From assembly GCA_963970005.1 (NCBI GenBank), contig CAXAMN010006602.1, positions 215,369-279,368 of the forward strand: a stretch of DNA of 64,000 nt. Direction: 5' to 3'. A program made the position numbers and the translations under genes. This document shows, piece by piece, positions 46,217-57,870 of this stretch (the first letter of the stretch is position 1; every line of letters starts with the position of its first letter). This stretch comes from Durusdinium trenchii (taxonomy: Eukaryota > Sar > Dinophyceae > Suessiales > Symbiodiniaceae). The notes below the pieces were generated by a model. It saw only the letters and a program-made list of their open reading frames with translations, was not told the origin of the DNA and did no database searches.

Positions 46217-49200
46217 CTGCACAAGCTCAAGTTGGCCAGGATGTGAAGATCCATCCGAAGCAGTTGCGAGATGTTGAGGTTGTATTTAGAAAAGTTCAAA
46301 AATCGCAATGCTGGAACGCTAGAACTACTCGTGGTCTTCTGCACCTCTTTGCCATTGAGCCTATGTGTACTGTAATCTGGTTGCATGCCTTCAATCTGGA
46401 GGTCTATCTAAGCATGTGACTCCCAACGTTGAAAAACATAATTTGTTTATCCAAATTGGAGAATCCGAAAGGTTGGTTTTACCATGTATGGATGACAGAT
46501 GCATACAGCCTTGCTCATTGAACCAACTGAAACAGAAATGAACGCCCAACTCCAAATGACTCCACACTGCCTGGAGATCTCCGGATGCACTCCGCCAGGT
46601 CGTTTCCTGGCACACAAGTGGAAAACCAGAATGGCTGTGTGGAACTGTGGAACCTAGTCTACCGAAAAGCATACATCTATGCACTGTGGACTCTTTCAAT
46701 CAAAACAGCCCGAACCCTCTGACAAGCAAAAGGCTACAAGACCCGCCTACCAGGACACATGCCTTTACAGGCACAAAAAAGTCCTCTACCGCATGTGCCC
46801 TTCCATGCGTTCCGACATCACTCAGCGTTCAATGAAGGGGGGAAGAAATCCTGCACCCCACGTGCCACTTTGCAGGGCTGAACAAGGGCTTGTAGCAAGG
46901 TATCCAAAAAAACATTGCGCAGTGCTGGCTGCAGACCTCCTACCTGTCGAGAGCAGAAGGTCAATGCTCATACCTCCTCAATAAGCCGTGTCTAAGACTG
47001 TATGGCTTGAAGTTCAGAGTCCAATGTAGATGGGCGACTGCGTTGCGTCACAGCTGCGTAAATTCACAGGCGCTAAACCTTGCCAGACAACCACTTCTTT
47101 GGTGTGTTTGGACAAGTAGCAAAGGGAATCCAAGAGTAGACCCGGTCTCTTGGAACAAGCAACGCCGTTCGATCGGTGCCAACGCAAACGTCTTCTTTCC
47201 TCAGATTGAGAAGCTCGCCTGTCTTAAGACTAAGAAGCCCAGCAAAGGCCACCACAAGCAGATGAGCAAGGACCTTGTGGCCCCACCGCAGCACAACCCC
47301 AGCGAAAGCCAATAACAAACGAGTAGAGACGAGGGGCTGGGCAGCCTCAACTATTCTAAGCCTTTGCCAGTTTTCATGACCCGGCAAGCGCATCTTGGAT
47401 TGAGGCCGGAAGACTTGAAGGCGAATGTGTAAGTTGCGAGGCTTTTGTGGCACCTGTTCCGCAAAGCTCCTCCACTCAGACGATGAAAACGAGAAAGGAT
47501 CTAAATTAAACAAGGGCCTCTTTGTACCTATCTTCAGTACTACCTGAAACGACTTGGTTGCGCAAAACGTCCAATGTTTTTCCTCACATGGGCTCGCTGC
47601 TGTGTTTGACATGCTCCTCAGCCGGGTTTTGATCGCTCTCCACACAGATCAATATTGGCACAATGCCACCAGCGAGTTGCAAGGCCGCAGCTCTACCGCT
47701 AACACGACGTAACCGACCTTCAAGGCTCGGCAACAAGAAGGCGTAGTTTGACTTTCAGGTTAGCGCCATCGTAAAACATCAACGCCCCCCCCATGGAAAG
47801 CTATCTGGTCTGCAGAGACCCCATTCCCTAGCCTGAGACCTCCGGTCTCCGCGCAAAAGCTGCCAACAGCTCTTGTCGTCAGGCCCTGCAGCCTGCAGTA
47901 AGACAAAAGCTCGTCTGTCACATCAATGACCATCACCGGGCCGCTTATACCACGGCAGATGGGAGCCCCCGTCTCGTCTTCTTCCACTGTGGGCACATTC
48001 AATATGGTGCCAATACCCAACCAACTAGGTGGTAATCCCAAGAGCAGGAAAGAAGGGGACAAGAGGGAAGATAACAGCCTGGTCACATCTGGGCCCCTTC
48101 TTGGATCTGGGGCTGAGAGGAATGAACCGACATGAAGGTGCCAATGAACGCTGTGTCTGACTGGGCCCCTTCTTGGATCTGGGGCCCCGCCATCTCAGGA
48201 GATTCATTCTTCACTTCGGCACGCTTCAGATACAAGGGTGGTGTGTCAATGCCGTAGGAGCAGGTGCAGAAGACCGGAACCTCAGTGAGTGATGCAAATC
48301 CTTGATAGCAAGGCTCCTCTCGCCCGGGTGGGACAGAAGCAAGAAGCTGACGAACATCACCAATCTTTCTCACTCGAATGGCCCACAGACACGCGGATGG
48401 TCAACAATGATCCACTGAGTACCTGACAGGTCGGCACGCTTGTAGGTGGGGTGGGTTGCAACTGCTGCCCATGCCCAGAATCCAGCACGCCAGGCTCTGA
48501 TGGCACGATCACGAGGATCTCCATCAGCTGATGACATCTTCCCAGCTGCAAGTATCAAGAGGTCGTGAGGGACCGGTCGAGGACCGTCTTCAGATGCGAC
48601 TGACCTTGTAGGGCTGCTCGGTGGTGGGCTCGACCAACTCCCAACCTGCAATGGATACCACAGTAGCCGGTGTCGAAGATGAGCTCGGTGTCGAGGAAGC
48701 CTCCAAGGCCAGACTCAATCTATTCAAGGCGCCAATGAGCTGATCAATGTCGCTCTCGGTGATAGGAAGACTCATCCACTACTCCGCGTAGGCTGCAAGA
48801 CGGGCTCTCTTCTCCAGCTGGAAGGCCTATTGCCAGAAAAGGCAGTGAAAGGCAATGAGAATGCCACAGAGGATGGCACAAAGCAAGCCAAGCAGGAATC
48901 CAAGAGCCACCCAGGGCAAGCAGCTAAAAGAGCAGTGCACCGGACAAGAGGCACGAGTGGACAAATCGGAGACAACCGACGCGAAATCCACGACCCACTG
49001 CGGGCTAAACCCCATGTAACCACTCGAGCGGCGAGCATCAACCGTTCAGCTTTACTGTCTCATATAAGGAATACAAACAAGCATAGTCACTCAAAAAGAC
49101 GCTCTCCTGCCAAGGTGAACAACTCTGCAAAGGTCTTCGCACTCAGGGAAGTCCGATGCCTGAAGCGAAAATAACGTGGGCTCCGTGAACAATGAGCTTC

Positions 49201-52200
49201 GAGAGTGTTTGAAAACATCTAGCTGAATCTAGCTGGAGTTCTTATGGATCACTTGAGTCTCGCAAGCATTAAGGAGAGGTTCTCTTTTTTTGGGGTCGCT
49301 GGCAACTCTACCTTAAAGTGGACAATGCAGCTCGAGTCGCAACAGGACCTCAGCGTAGAGACTCAGTTCCTCAAACCACTGGATGCCTGTGCGAGAAAGC
49401 TGGCACCACCTAGAGGACTCCAACCGTTGCTGGTTTGAAGCAAGCCATCAAATTGCGTCTCAATTACGATTCAGCTAGTTGTTAGCTATACACTGGACAA
49501 AAAAGAAAACATCCAAGATGTGGACACGTCCCAAAAGTCTTCCAGTGCCTTCAACAGTTTTCATCGATGCATCATAGTCGGTGAACTTGTAGATTCCTGG
49601 TGTTTTCATAGCCGTCATGGCCGTTTGTCTGCGTTTATCATGCGCAGTTCTTTTTTGACGATCAAGCTGGAAGCTCATGTGTGCCGCAAGGGACATACAC
49701 CATGAGCGTCACACAAGGATCCGTCATCCAAAAAGAAAATACCCTGGCGGTGTCTTTTTGGTTGAGGCACGGCCAGGTACAGCCATGTTCTTGCTAGATC
49801 GATTCATGACAACCAAGGCCAAACCCTTATCGAAAAGATCAAAACAATACTTACAGCCATTTGTCATTGCAAATCTCCCTCCACAGGTCTCCTGTCGTCG
49901 TAATGTGCACGGCTACAGAGAATCCACCCGGGGCAAAGATCGCCTCACCTTAGGCCGAAACCACCCCATCCATCCTTCGAAAGCCTCTCACGCTTCCAAG
50001 CCATGGAGACACCCAAGCCGTGTCTCCCAAGCCTTTGCAGCCAACCACCCCACCCAGGCATTGGACCAAAGCAAACACACATCTGAAGTGTCCGGAGTGT
50101 TCATTACCATGCTTTCTGGCAAAAACCATGTGGGTTTTGCACTTTGGTAGCTCAAAGGAACAAGCGAGTCCCATCAATAGTGAGTGATCCCAGGGAGCAA
50201 GTTGAGTCGGTTGGTTGTTGTTGCCAGGGTTCTTGCTCAGCGAACCCCTGCAACAAGAGTATGTCTGGCGGCTTCTGTTGGAATCTTCAGAAAGATCTGC
50301 AGAATCAAGTAGACTAGCAATCTCAGCTAGATTGGACGAAGGCAACAAATGTCGAACCCACAGCTGGACGACCAGAAAAAGATCCTCAAAAGGCCCAACA
50401 ATTGGCCCAACAAATTAGCATGCATCGAGTGGGGCACGCCCAGATCAAGTGATGGGTTCTGACGCAAAAAAAACATAGCATAGAGCCAAGGAAAAATTGT
50501 ACTGACATCCCAAGAGCGTGCAGAAAGCACGCGAATTGTGCAAGCTGAGGCCATTTGTTGATAAAGCTTTGTCAAGAGGAAAGTGGTCTGTTTTACACAA
50601 CGCTGAAACAAACTCGACACCTTGGACCAGTGAAGCAGCTGAAGAATTTGCTGTCCAAAGCTTGGATTGATGGGCCTTCTGGCCAATGGTTGGCCATGCT
50701 TGGCCATGATGGCTTCTTTTGTCTTGAGGGGTCTCATCTCTTGTGGGTATCGTGGGGAAGGCCTCTCTCCAGGCGGGTGGGTGTGCTTGCTTTCATGTGA
50801 TCTGACTTCACGTGTACGGTTCCTCTATGGCTAAATCTTTGTCCAGCCACCAGTCTCATAGATCTCCTTCTTGAGAGCAGCACAAGCCCCTGCGAAGACC
50901 TCTGGGAAAGCCTCGCCAAAAAAGACAGAAAAGTCACATAAGTTTCCCTTAAAATCTAGGAGCCAAATCATTAGTGCGAGCCCCCTTCTTTGAAAAAATA
51001 ATACATCGAAAAAACATGCCCTCTTTCCAGCTGGCGCCATCTTTCCAACTTTCATCTTTCAGCTGGCGCCTCTGCGGTCATGGCGAAAATTGGCAGCGGG
51101 TTCAGGAATCGGCTCCTGGCAAAGGGGAATCGCCACTGAGCCTTTCTTCGCTCAAGTCGACTATCGCCCCTTGCCGAGCTCCAGCTGTTGCTCGGGCCTT
51201 TGCTGGGACATATGACATATCATATGCCTTTTTGGTGACAACACGCGCTCTCACGCAAAGAAGGCTCCAAGACTCAAGCCCTATCAAGTCACATTGGACA
51301 TCAGCTGTCCTTTGGCCAACATAGAGCTCTGTTTGCAGGGTGGTTGAGATTAAGGATGCGTCGAAATTGGTCATGGCCATCTTTTCCAACTTGTAATCCT
51401 CGGCCAAACCCTCTCAGCTGGAGGGTTCTTTTCCAACAAGACACTTGTTGCAGTAATCTCGATTGGGAGACCACCCGAAACCTCTTATATATGTCTTTTT
51501 GCATTGTAAGTTCCACCTTTGAGGAAAAAAGACTATTATTTCCAACACTTGCCAGGTTCTTGCCCCTGTGGGCAGACACCCAGTGTTTGGAAAGATCAGC
51601 ATCAATTCATCGACCGGCCTCTGGTTGACCCCAAAATCAACAGCATCCTCTACGAGGGATGTCAAACCACCATGGTTTAGTGCTGTAGGTTTTGAATGGT
51701 GTTTACTCACAAACAAAGCTGACAAGACCTTCCCATTTTGTGCTGAGCCGCCACGAACTTCATTATTCGCGAGACAAGTTCAAAGGAGGCCTTCTGATTT
51801 GTGAGGTACACCCGAATTTCACGGCGTTGTCTGGAGTGCTCCTGCGACAAAAGGACATCATTCTGTGATCTTGACGCACTGCGCAAGCAAGCAGACTTGT
51901 TGCACATACCAGCTGTGCCAAACGAACATACAAAAGGCAACAGGCGGGGATAAAAGAAGCAGAGATTCATGATCATGCGTTTGTCTTTCATACCAAAATG
52001 ATCCTCGTTCATGGCTCGCAGCTCTGCCATAGTACCGGAAATCTTTGAAATCGCAGAACCCAGTACCACCAAGCAAAAAACCTGAGTGTATATAAAGGAT
52101 GAGAAAAATTTGAACCATACTAGAGTTACTAGAAAGTCGTGTGCACCTCGATCAGGGCACACCTTTGCCAGTGTCGCGTTATTTTTCCAACTGTACATGA

Positions 52201-53637
52201 AAGGCTGCGTCAAGCAAGTCATCAGCTTCAAGGACTACTATTGCGGTTCCTTGCTGCCAAGAAACATATATGATAATATCAATCATGTATTCTGTCCCGC
52301 TGCTCGCAGCTATCAAGGGAGGCGATGGGCTGTTAATTATAAAGCGTACAGAATGAAGGTATTGCTTCCATCCTCAAGCAGGCGGCAACACATCCTTCTA
52401 ACAATTGAGACTGCACATGATATGCCCACTGTCCACTGTGACCAAATCCACATGTGGGTCTGTGCGTTCGCCCAGGGTCCAGCGATGTCAGATGCATTAG
52501 ACATTGTGACCCAGCTGATGCGGCCATCCTCCTGAGGTGAGAAACACCAGCGAAACCCAGCAGTGCAGTGCAAAAGGTCGGTGCGAAACCTCCCGAATCG
52601 CTCGCCTCCAGCGTGCGGCCCAGGAAAAACCAGCCACAGGTGAGGAGGTGAAGCACTACTAGAATCAGCCCTGAGGTATTGGCAATGGCCTCAGTCGGAT
52701 CTCGTCATCTCATCAATGGCAACTGTTGCGCACCCAAAGGGCCGGTGTGAGTGCACAAACTGAAGAACATGTCCGGTTTTGGGGAGGGGGAATCCAACGC
52801 AAGACACGCTGGCAGACTCCACCATCCGTGAACTTTAAAACTCTTTAAACGGCACAACTCCCGAAAATTGCAATAGCTCCTGCCATCGACCCTCGTCCGG
52901 TTTCGGATGGGACTGGTAGGTGCCCAGACTCAAACTGGATCAGTTCACCCAGGTCTACATGACTCCAATTGACGGCTATAGGAGAGAATACCATGAAGAG
53001 TGGGATCTTCATTCAGTAGGAGGGATGTTCCAACCACCTGACGATTCCGTCTCACAACATTGTAAGTCAATGGCTCCTGGGCGCCTAGTAGCGTCTTTGC
53101 TCCTAGTAGCGATGCCCTTTGTTACTAGTAGCTTCTTGCTCCCAGTAGTAAGGCCAGGACCTTTCAGTTGGAGTTTCCTGAGAAGAAATTGTTGCCCAGG
53201 TGCCATGACTAAAATCAGCCACTGCCGCCCTGTTGATGCTGCAACTTCCTGCAGCATAACGATGAACTCAAAAAGATTCCAAGGTTGACAAAAGCGCCGT
53301 CAACCGAACTCTGATGGTTCAGCATCAGTTGAAAAGAGAGACTGCCCAACTCCTGGAGCAGGATGTTGAATTTCGACATTTTCAACAGCCGCAGCAAACG
53401 CAAAGCCCGGAGGATTCGAAACTGCCGCAAGAAGCGCATTTCGCTGTCTGGGCCTCAAGTGCGACGTCTAGTTGGTACTGCTCCTCGTGAACCATGTTGC
53501 TCTTGTTGAAAAGCTTCTCCAGTGGGTTTGTTGCTGATAGTTCTGGGATTCCAGCTGAGTGCAACAAGGGTGAGGATATCCAGGGTCACAAGCGATGCAT
53601 CAAACAGAAACCAGGTCCGGAGATAGGTCCAAAGCAC
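46101..53637 (-). CDS. Voltage-gated channel with cyclic-nucleotide-binding domain (EAG/HCN/CNG superfamily), partial
   Basis: Exons on the minus strand follow the order of a six-helix channel subunit from S3 to the C terminus: about 53493-53637 (S3), 53310-53453 (S4), about 52600-52670 (S5), a turret segment near 52520-52550, 52004-52081 (S6), 51729-51841 and 51321-51380 (C-linker), 50851-50899, 49549-49596, 49332-49386, 49107-49159 (cyclic-nucleotide-binding fold) and 46101-46216 (C terminus, TGA). The last five exons all join in phase. S1 and S2 were not found upstream of 53637, and no pore-loop exon was found between S5 and S6. Such channels pass K+ or mixed cations in response to voltage, tuned by the cytoplasmic domain. 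The last intron (46217-49106) contains a retroelement remnant. Confidence 0.75.
47130..48775 (-). pseudogene. Gag-like and tyrosine-recombinase remnants of a retroelement, inside the channel's last intron
   Basis: From the ATG at 48775 the minus strand reads MSLPITESDIDQLIGALNRL and a Ser/Thr-rich stretch. After frame shifts it continues with RAIRAWRAGFWAWAAVATH, WIIVDHPRVC, DVRQLLASVPPGREEPCY and QGFASLTEVPVFC. This resembles, from memory, gag-like ORFs frequent in dinoflagellate genomes. At about 47130-47420 a tyrosine recombinase-like helix pair appears (VVAFAGLLSLKTGELLNLRK, EDV). DIRS and VIPER-type elements combine gag, RT and tyrosine recombinase; no RT lies between these two parts, so this copy is internally deleted or differently ordered. 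Confidence 0.5.
48086..48180. repeat. Short direct duplication in the gag-like remnant
   Basis: The string TGGGCCCCTTCTTGGATCTG occurs twice, 64 bases apart (48089 and 48153), with CTGACTGG or CACATCTGG before it. It shifts or duplicates part of the decayed ORF. Confidence 0.7.
49107..50899 (-). CDS. Channel cyclic-nucleotide-binding domain exons
   Basis: 50851-50899 encodes VFAGACAALKKEIYET; 49549-49596 encodes IYKFTDYDASMKTVE; 49332-49386 encodes IQWFEELSLYAEVLLRL; 49107-49159 encodes HRTSLSAKTFAELFTLA. All join in phase. The WFxELSLY and SAKTFAEL segments match the later strands and helix of this fold. The strand pair that usually reads DxxFxxGxxxxxMYxV between the first two exons is not found, and there is no FGELALxxxxPRAA cassette. 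True nucleotide binding is therefore doubtful, as in EAG channels. Confidence 0.65.
50925..50995. repeat. Reverse copy of the intronic dispersed repeat
   Basis: The complement reads ATTTGGCTCCTAGATTTTAAGG and GGGAAACTTA, matching 16413-16450. On the minus strand it lies directly upstream of the acceptor of channel exon 50851-50899. Confidence 0.6.
51321..52003 (-). CDS. Channel C-linker exons
   Basis: Exon 51729-51841 encodes REIRVYLTNQKASFELVSRI, matching the LRxYLxxxxxxxxLxxRI pattern of the C-linker. It follows the S6 exon in phase only if the intron 51842-52003 starts GA (GAG|GATC) and ends CAG. Exon 51321-51380 encodes FDASLISTTLQTELY, the second C-linker helix pair. The two do not join in phase, so a small exon is missing. 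Confidence 0.65.
52004..52670 (-). CDS. Channel exons S5, turret and S6
   Basis: From 52670 down, LILVVLHLLTCGWFFLGR is an S5 helix of EAG type. A downstream segment DGRISWV after acceptor CACCTCAG resembles the turret. Exon 52004-52081 encodes VFCLVVLGSAISKISGTM plus AELRAMNE, an S6 helix running into the C-linker. The expected pore helix and filter (GYG or the YxxSLHWSL-type segment of dinoflagellate channels) is not visible between 52500 and 52082 in any minus-strand frame. Confidence 0.65.
53080..53160. repeat. CTAGTAGC-type repeat in the channel's S4-S5 intron
   Basis: Contains GCGCCTAGTAGCGTC, TGCTCCTAGTAGCGATGCCC, TTACTAGTAGC and AGTAAGGCCAGGA in the same order as other copies. Confidence 0.75.
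53310..53637 (-). CDS. Channel exons S3 and S4 (voltage sensor)
   Basis: The first exon encodes YLRTWFLFDASLVTLDILTL, an S3 helix with the conserved acidic residues. The second encodes MRFLRQFRILRALRLLRLLK, an S4 helix with a positive charge at every third position for seven turns, the mark of a voltage sensor. Two splice solutions join them: a 39-nt GT-AG intron (implausibly short) or an 81-nt GC-AG intron starting after 53535. S4 exon ends CAT CAG A|GT and joins in phase to the S5 exon start at 52670 over 639 nt. Confidence 0.8.
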
Positions 53638-56600
53638 CTGAGCTGGACTTGTAAGGCGATCTCGCCTTTCACCACATGGGAGTGAAAAAGACATTCAAGC
53701 TGCAGCAATCTATCATTATCAAAAGGCACACAATTGAAATAACTGCCTAAACTAACAATAAGGGAGAGTGCTCCTATGTACAGTTCCGAAAATCCTGCCG
53801 AACGCGTTTGTCACTACTTTAATGGTTGGAGCTGCAAACGCTATAACGCTATAAGCAAAAAGCGGTGCGATTCCAAATACTGGCCAACTATACTTGCGAT
53901 GACATGACTTTGTAACTCCATAGTCCTTCGTGCTTACAGGAGGTGCAGCTGGAAGGAGAATTTGTAGTAAAACGTTTGTATCCAGAAAAGAGGCAAAATG
54001 TGTGCATCCATACTTCTCTGGTCATGGAGAAAGCCAGGGAGAAGCTTGTCAAGGCTCCACCCCCATGTGCAATTCTCTAAACTTCTCACCCACAGTGGAA
54101 GTGTCAAAGAAACTCCTCTTGCACCACGTTTACCAAGGAATACGGCTTTTGTGACGCTCTGATATACTTGCATGTTCGCATTCTATGTCTATATCCGTTT
54201 AAGTTTGGCACTAGTGACTGCCTGCAAATTGGGCCTCAAACCGCTTCTCTTTGGAACCTTTCCTTATGTCGTTTGATGTATAACGTATCCAACACTCATT
54301 TTCGTCACCAGGCCTAGGGCCTAGGGTGCCTCTGGGGCCTGCACAGTGACATACAAAGGCCCGAAAGAAAGTTTAAGAAAGCAATCCACAAACAATACGA
54401 CTTAGGAAAGAACCTCCTTCTTCCCACAAGCGTCCCACATTTAGATGTGTTTCTTCTGTTTCAGGCACCATACATCTGTTCTTCTTGATCTCGCCGTTGA
54501 TGTAGACAGCGGTATTGCAGGTGATCTCAGTGATGCTTTGGATCCAACCATTCTTTATTTAAGGATCAGCAACGGTCAGTTGTCCGTTCAACTGTAACTC
54601 TTCCTTGGGCTCAATGGAGCGCAGAAAGTCCATCAAAACGAAACTCCAAATGTTGTCGAAGCAGCTGGGATGTCAATCGACCAGAAAAAGAAGGTTGTCC
54701 AAAAGATTGCATACAGAGTATCTGCTCCAGAATCCTTGGTGGAAAGGGAACAGTAAACTCTTGCAGGACGTCACAGTTGCACTCCACAAATGTGGAATGT
54801 CACCTCTACGGCCGGGAATTAGAACTCCTGCGGTTTCCAGTAGAAGCACCTGTACTTTCAGTCGCAAAGTCAAGTGCTCAGAGATGCTATATAATGGCAA
54901 TTGAGAATTCTTTTAGGATAATATTCAAAAACAGAAAAGCAAATTTGCAAACATGTGGTAAATGGCAATCAAAGCCTGCTTCGTCAAGCAGATTCGTCGC
55001 AGCCAGGATTCGCCAGAAGGCCACCTTCCATCCTAGGTGCCCCAAGGTTGATGGTCCCAACCCTCAAAAATGCCAGGAAAGGGCATCGCTCACTAGTAGC
55101 TCCTGGCATCGCTACTAGTAACAAGGGCATCGCTACTAGTAGCTCCTTGTTTATGTGTAAAGCATGCTTAGGCATCTTGTCCATATTGTTTAATATGCAT
55201 TAAGCTCTTGTGATGGCACTTCTTCCTTTGGTGGGACTTTGTGGGTGTCTTGCTTCACCACGTTTGTTAACTTCAAGCTTTCCGAAGCCGAAGATGGCGA
55301 TGCCTCAAACTACTGCAAGTTCAATCTAATCTTAGACCAAGGTGATTCTCTAGCAGTGGAAGATCCTTAGAGCTTGTATCGTCAGGTCTTTTTTCGAAGT
55401 GTTGCCAAGGATCCGGACTCCCTACATCAGCTTCCCAAGCCAAAGACACTGGCATGGTGAAAGCATCTAGCCTGGGTCAGAAAGAACTTCCAGGAAACAT
55501 TCACCCAATCAAATTTTCATATGTCGACTTTTCTGTCACGCATGTCGTAGCCTCCGACACATGCTCCAAGCAACAAGGTGATCAGAACAGAAAAGCCATC
55601 CCACATCAGTCTGAAGTAGCCTCAAGCAACCAAGATTTGCCATGTGACGAGCATCCATGTAGATATTTAGGCAGGCAGTGGCTGCCATGCACAGAGAGAG
55701 AGAGAGAGAGAGTATTCGTTCAATATCAAGAAAGGACGCAGCGAATAAAGTGCAAGATTCCTCATCATTTTCAGGTAGGGCAGCCAAACCCTGTACACTC
55801 CAAGGACATCCATCCAAGGACTATTTCTTGTGCCTGAAGGGTGCCAAAGTGGAATTCCAGCGCCGGCTTCTTCGAGCAGTTCCAGTGTGGAATTCCGATG
55901 AGCTCTCACGGCCGCCCTGCAGGACAGCTTCAATCAAATGGGATTGTGTGCTTCTGCCATACTTTGCCAGCGCAAAACTTCAGACCTGGGGTAAAGAAAG
56001 AGTGAGAAAACATACATGCCTCACATGACTCTGTGTCCAAAGTGTTGCACTGCCTGGCTGGTCTTGCTTCAAGGTTCCCCTGAGCAGCGAATTGAGTGGA
56101 GAGTTCCATCCACCTCACGCGAAAAAGAAGAGTACACGCACAAAAACACCTCGCTTCATCTCCGTGTTCAGCTCCAAGCAGTTTTGTTGGATCAGCGTAC
56201 CAGATTCCTCTTTGTCAAAACAAGTACCAGATATCTGTCGATATGTATATAGTGTATGTGTAGTGTAGTGTAGGCCATTACTACTTTTGGTCCTGGTCCT
56301 GAGGCGATTAGAAGGTGTGGATTGACTTGAAATGAGCCTATGTGCTCATGTGCTCTTCATCTTCTTTGTTGTGAACCCTCCGTGCAACATTCTCCAACAA
56401 ATTTCACGGCAACCAGCAACTCTGCGCCTGCCGTGCAGACGGATATCATTGCTGCCATCTCGGCCACCAACAGAAGCACCATAACGGCGCGACATGAGCC
56501 TCATTTTCTCCTGGAAATGTTCCTTCAATTGATGTTAGAGACCACGTCGTTAACAGAGCATCACCAGTACTTTGGAAAAAGAAAACTGGCTTATTGTTTC

Positions 56601-57542
56601 ATTGATACCAATGCCAATGACTGCCAAATTCTACGGCGAAACATCAGTGGCGTGAGTAAACCCAGTCCTTCTTCTCATCGCCTTTCTTGGCTTTCACCTG
56701 TCGCCGTTTCACCAACACCTCCGGCTCCTGGCAAAATATCAACTTGGGTTGGGCCGCAGGTTCTTAAAAAGACATGTGACATCAGGACCACGTGTTGACC
56801 ACTTGGTCTCCAAGTAAACTGAAACCTTGTTACTAGTACCGATGCCCTTGTTACTAGTAGCTTCTTGTTCCTAGTAGTAAGGCCAGGAGCTACTAGACTA
56901 GTAGCGTCCTTGTTACTAGTAGCGATGCCCTTTGGGCACCTTGGCCAAGTCTAGGGCTTCTTTGGAGCCCATGGACTTCAAGCCCCGGGTGCGTCTGATC
57001 TCTGGAGCGATTGGTCCAGCCTGGCAGAGGAGAAACGGGAAAGGACCGCACGGCAGGTCTCAAAGACTAGGGAGCATGGAGGTAGCTAGGCAGCTGGGCA
57101 GCTGGGCACCCTACAGAAAGGCGCATCCCAGCCTGAATGACCTTCTGCAGCTCTGCAATCTTGCCATGCACGTTGTCCACCAAAGTTTCCTGAAGCAAAG
57201 TCGGACAGCTGGCACAAGGGCATTCTCATGATGATTGCTTGTTCAGGTCAGAGGTCAAAGCTCCAAACATCATGCAAGGTGGCCAGTTGCCTGTCGGGCG
57301 CAAGATAAGCTGCTTAGCCATGCTTAGCCATCATCCAAGCCCCCGCAAGCCGCTGAGATCAGCTTAGCCCTCTTGCGCCAAGCAGCAAATTCCATCTTCA
57401 TGGAAAGCACCACGTCAATGGGCTCCAAAACTTCGGGGATCTGAAAGCGCTTGAAGCGTTGACACGCTGAATGGGCCAAGAAAACAAAGGAAAGCCCAAA
57501 TCACAGGTTTCAAGGGATGATTCGGACAATGCATGCAATCTT
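53638..57542. other. Stretch without a recognised gene; possible 5' exons of the channel not found
   Basis: S1 and S2 exons of the channel should lie here on the minus strand, but I could not identify them. Open frames such as minus 55536-55817 and plus 56340-56798 lack motifs. Repeat copies of CTAGTAGC type lie at 55090-55155 and 56825-56935. An (AG)n run is at 55692-55711. Confidence 0.4.
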
Positions 57543-57870
57543 TTAGAGTTTGAGAGCTTTCTTGACCCTGAAGGCCCAAAGGCTTTGGTACCCTGCCTGA
57601 GGAGCTGCTGAGTCCGAGGTTGCATCTTCCTCCTCATCGAGCTCAACCTAAGCTGCTCAGATCCAACACCTTCCCAACGAAAAAAGAAGGCGGATCGGAT
57701 AGGAGGCTTGAGTCTGACTCCATCAAATGGAATATGTCGTGACACGGCAAGTAAGTGCCAAGTGCCAAAACCAAGATAAGAAGACAAAGTACCATAGACC
57801 TGCCCTGAGCCTCTTGTGTTCACCTTGAAAGTATCGACCAGATTTGAACTCCTCTTCATACACCAATCCT
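57543..57870 (-). CDS. Unknown gene, last two exons
   Basis: Terminal exon 57543-57647 (acceptor GCTTAG) encodes VELDEEEDATSDSAAPQAGY, QSLWAFRVKKALKL and TAA. Exon 57824-57870 encodes DWCMKRSSNLVDTFK with donor AAG|GTGAAC. Both meet in phase 0 over a 176-nt GT-AG intron. The acceptor of the upstream exon (CTGGTCAG) is less certain because the frame is open further up. No family recognised. The 175-codon frame covering this area (57398-57925) agrees with the upstream exon but is a shadow over the terminal exon. Confidence 0.55.
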
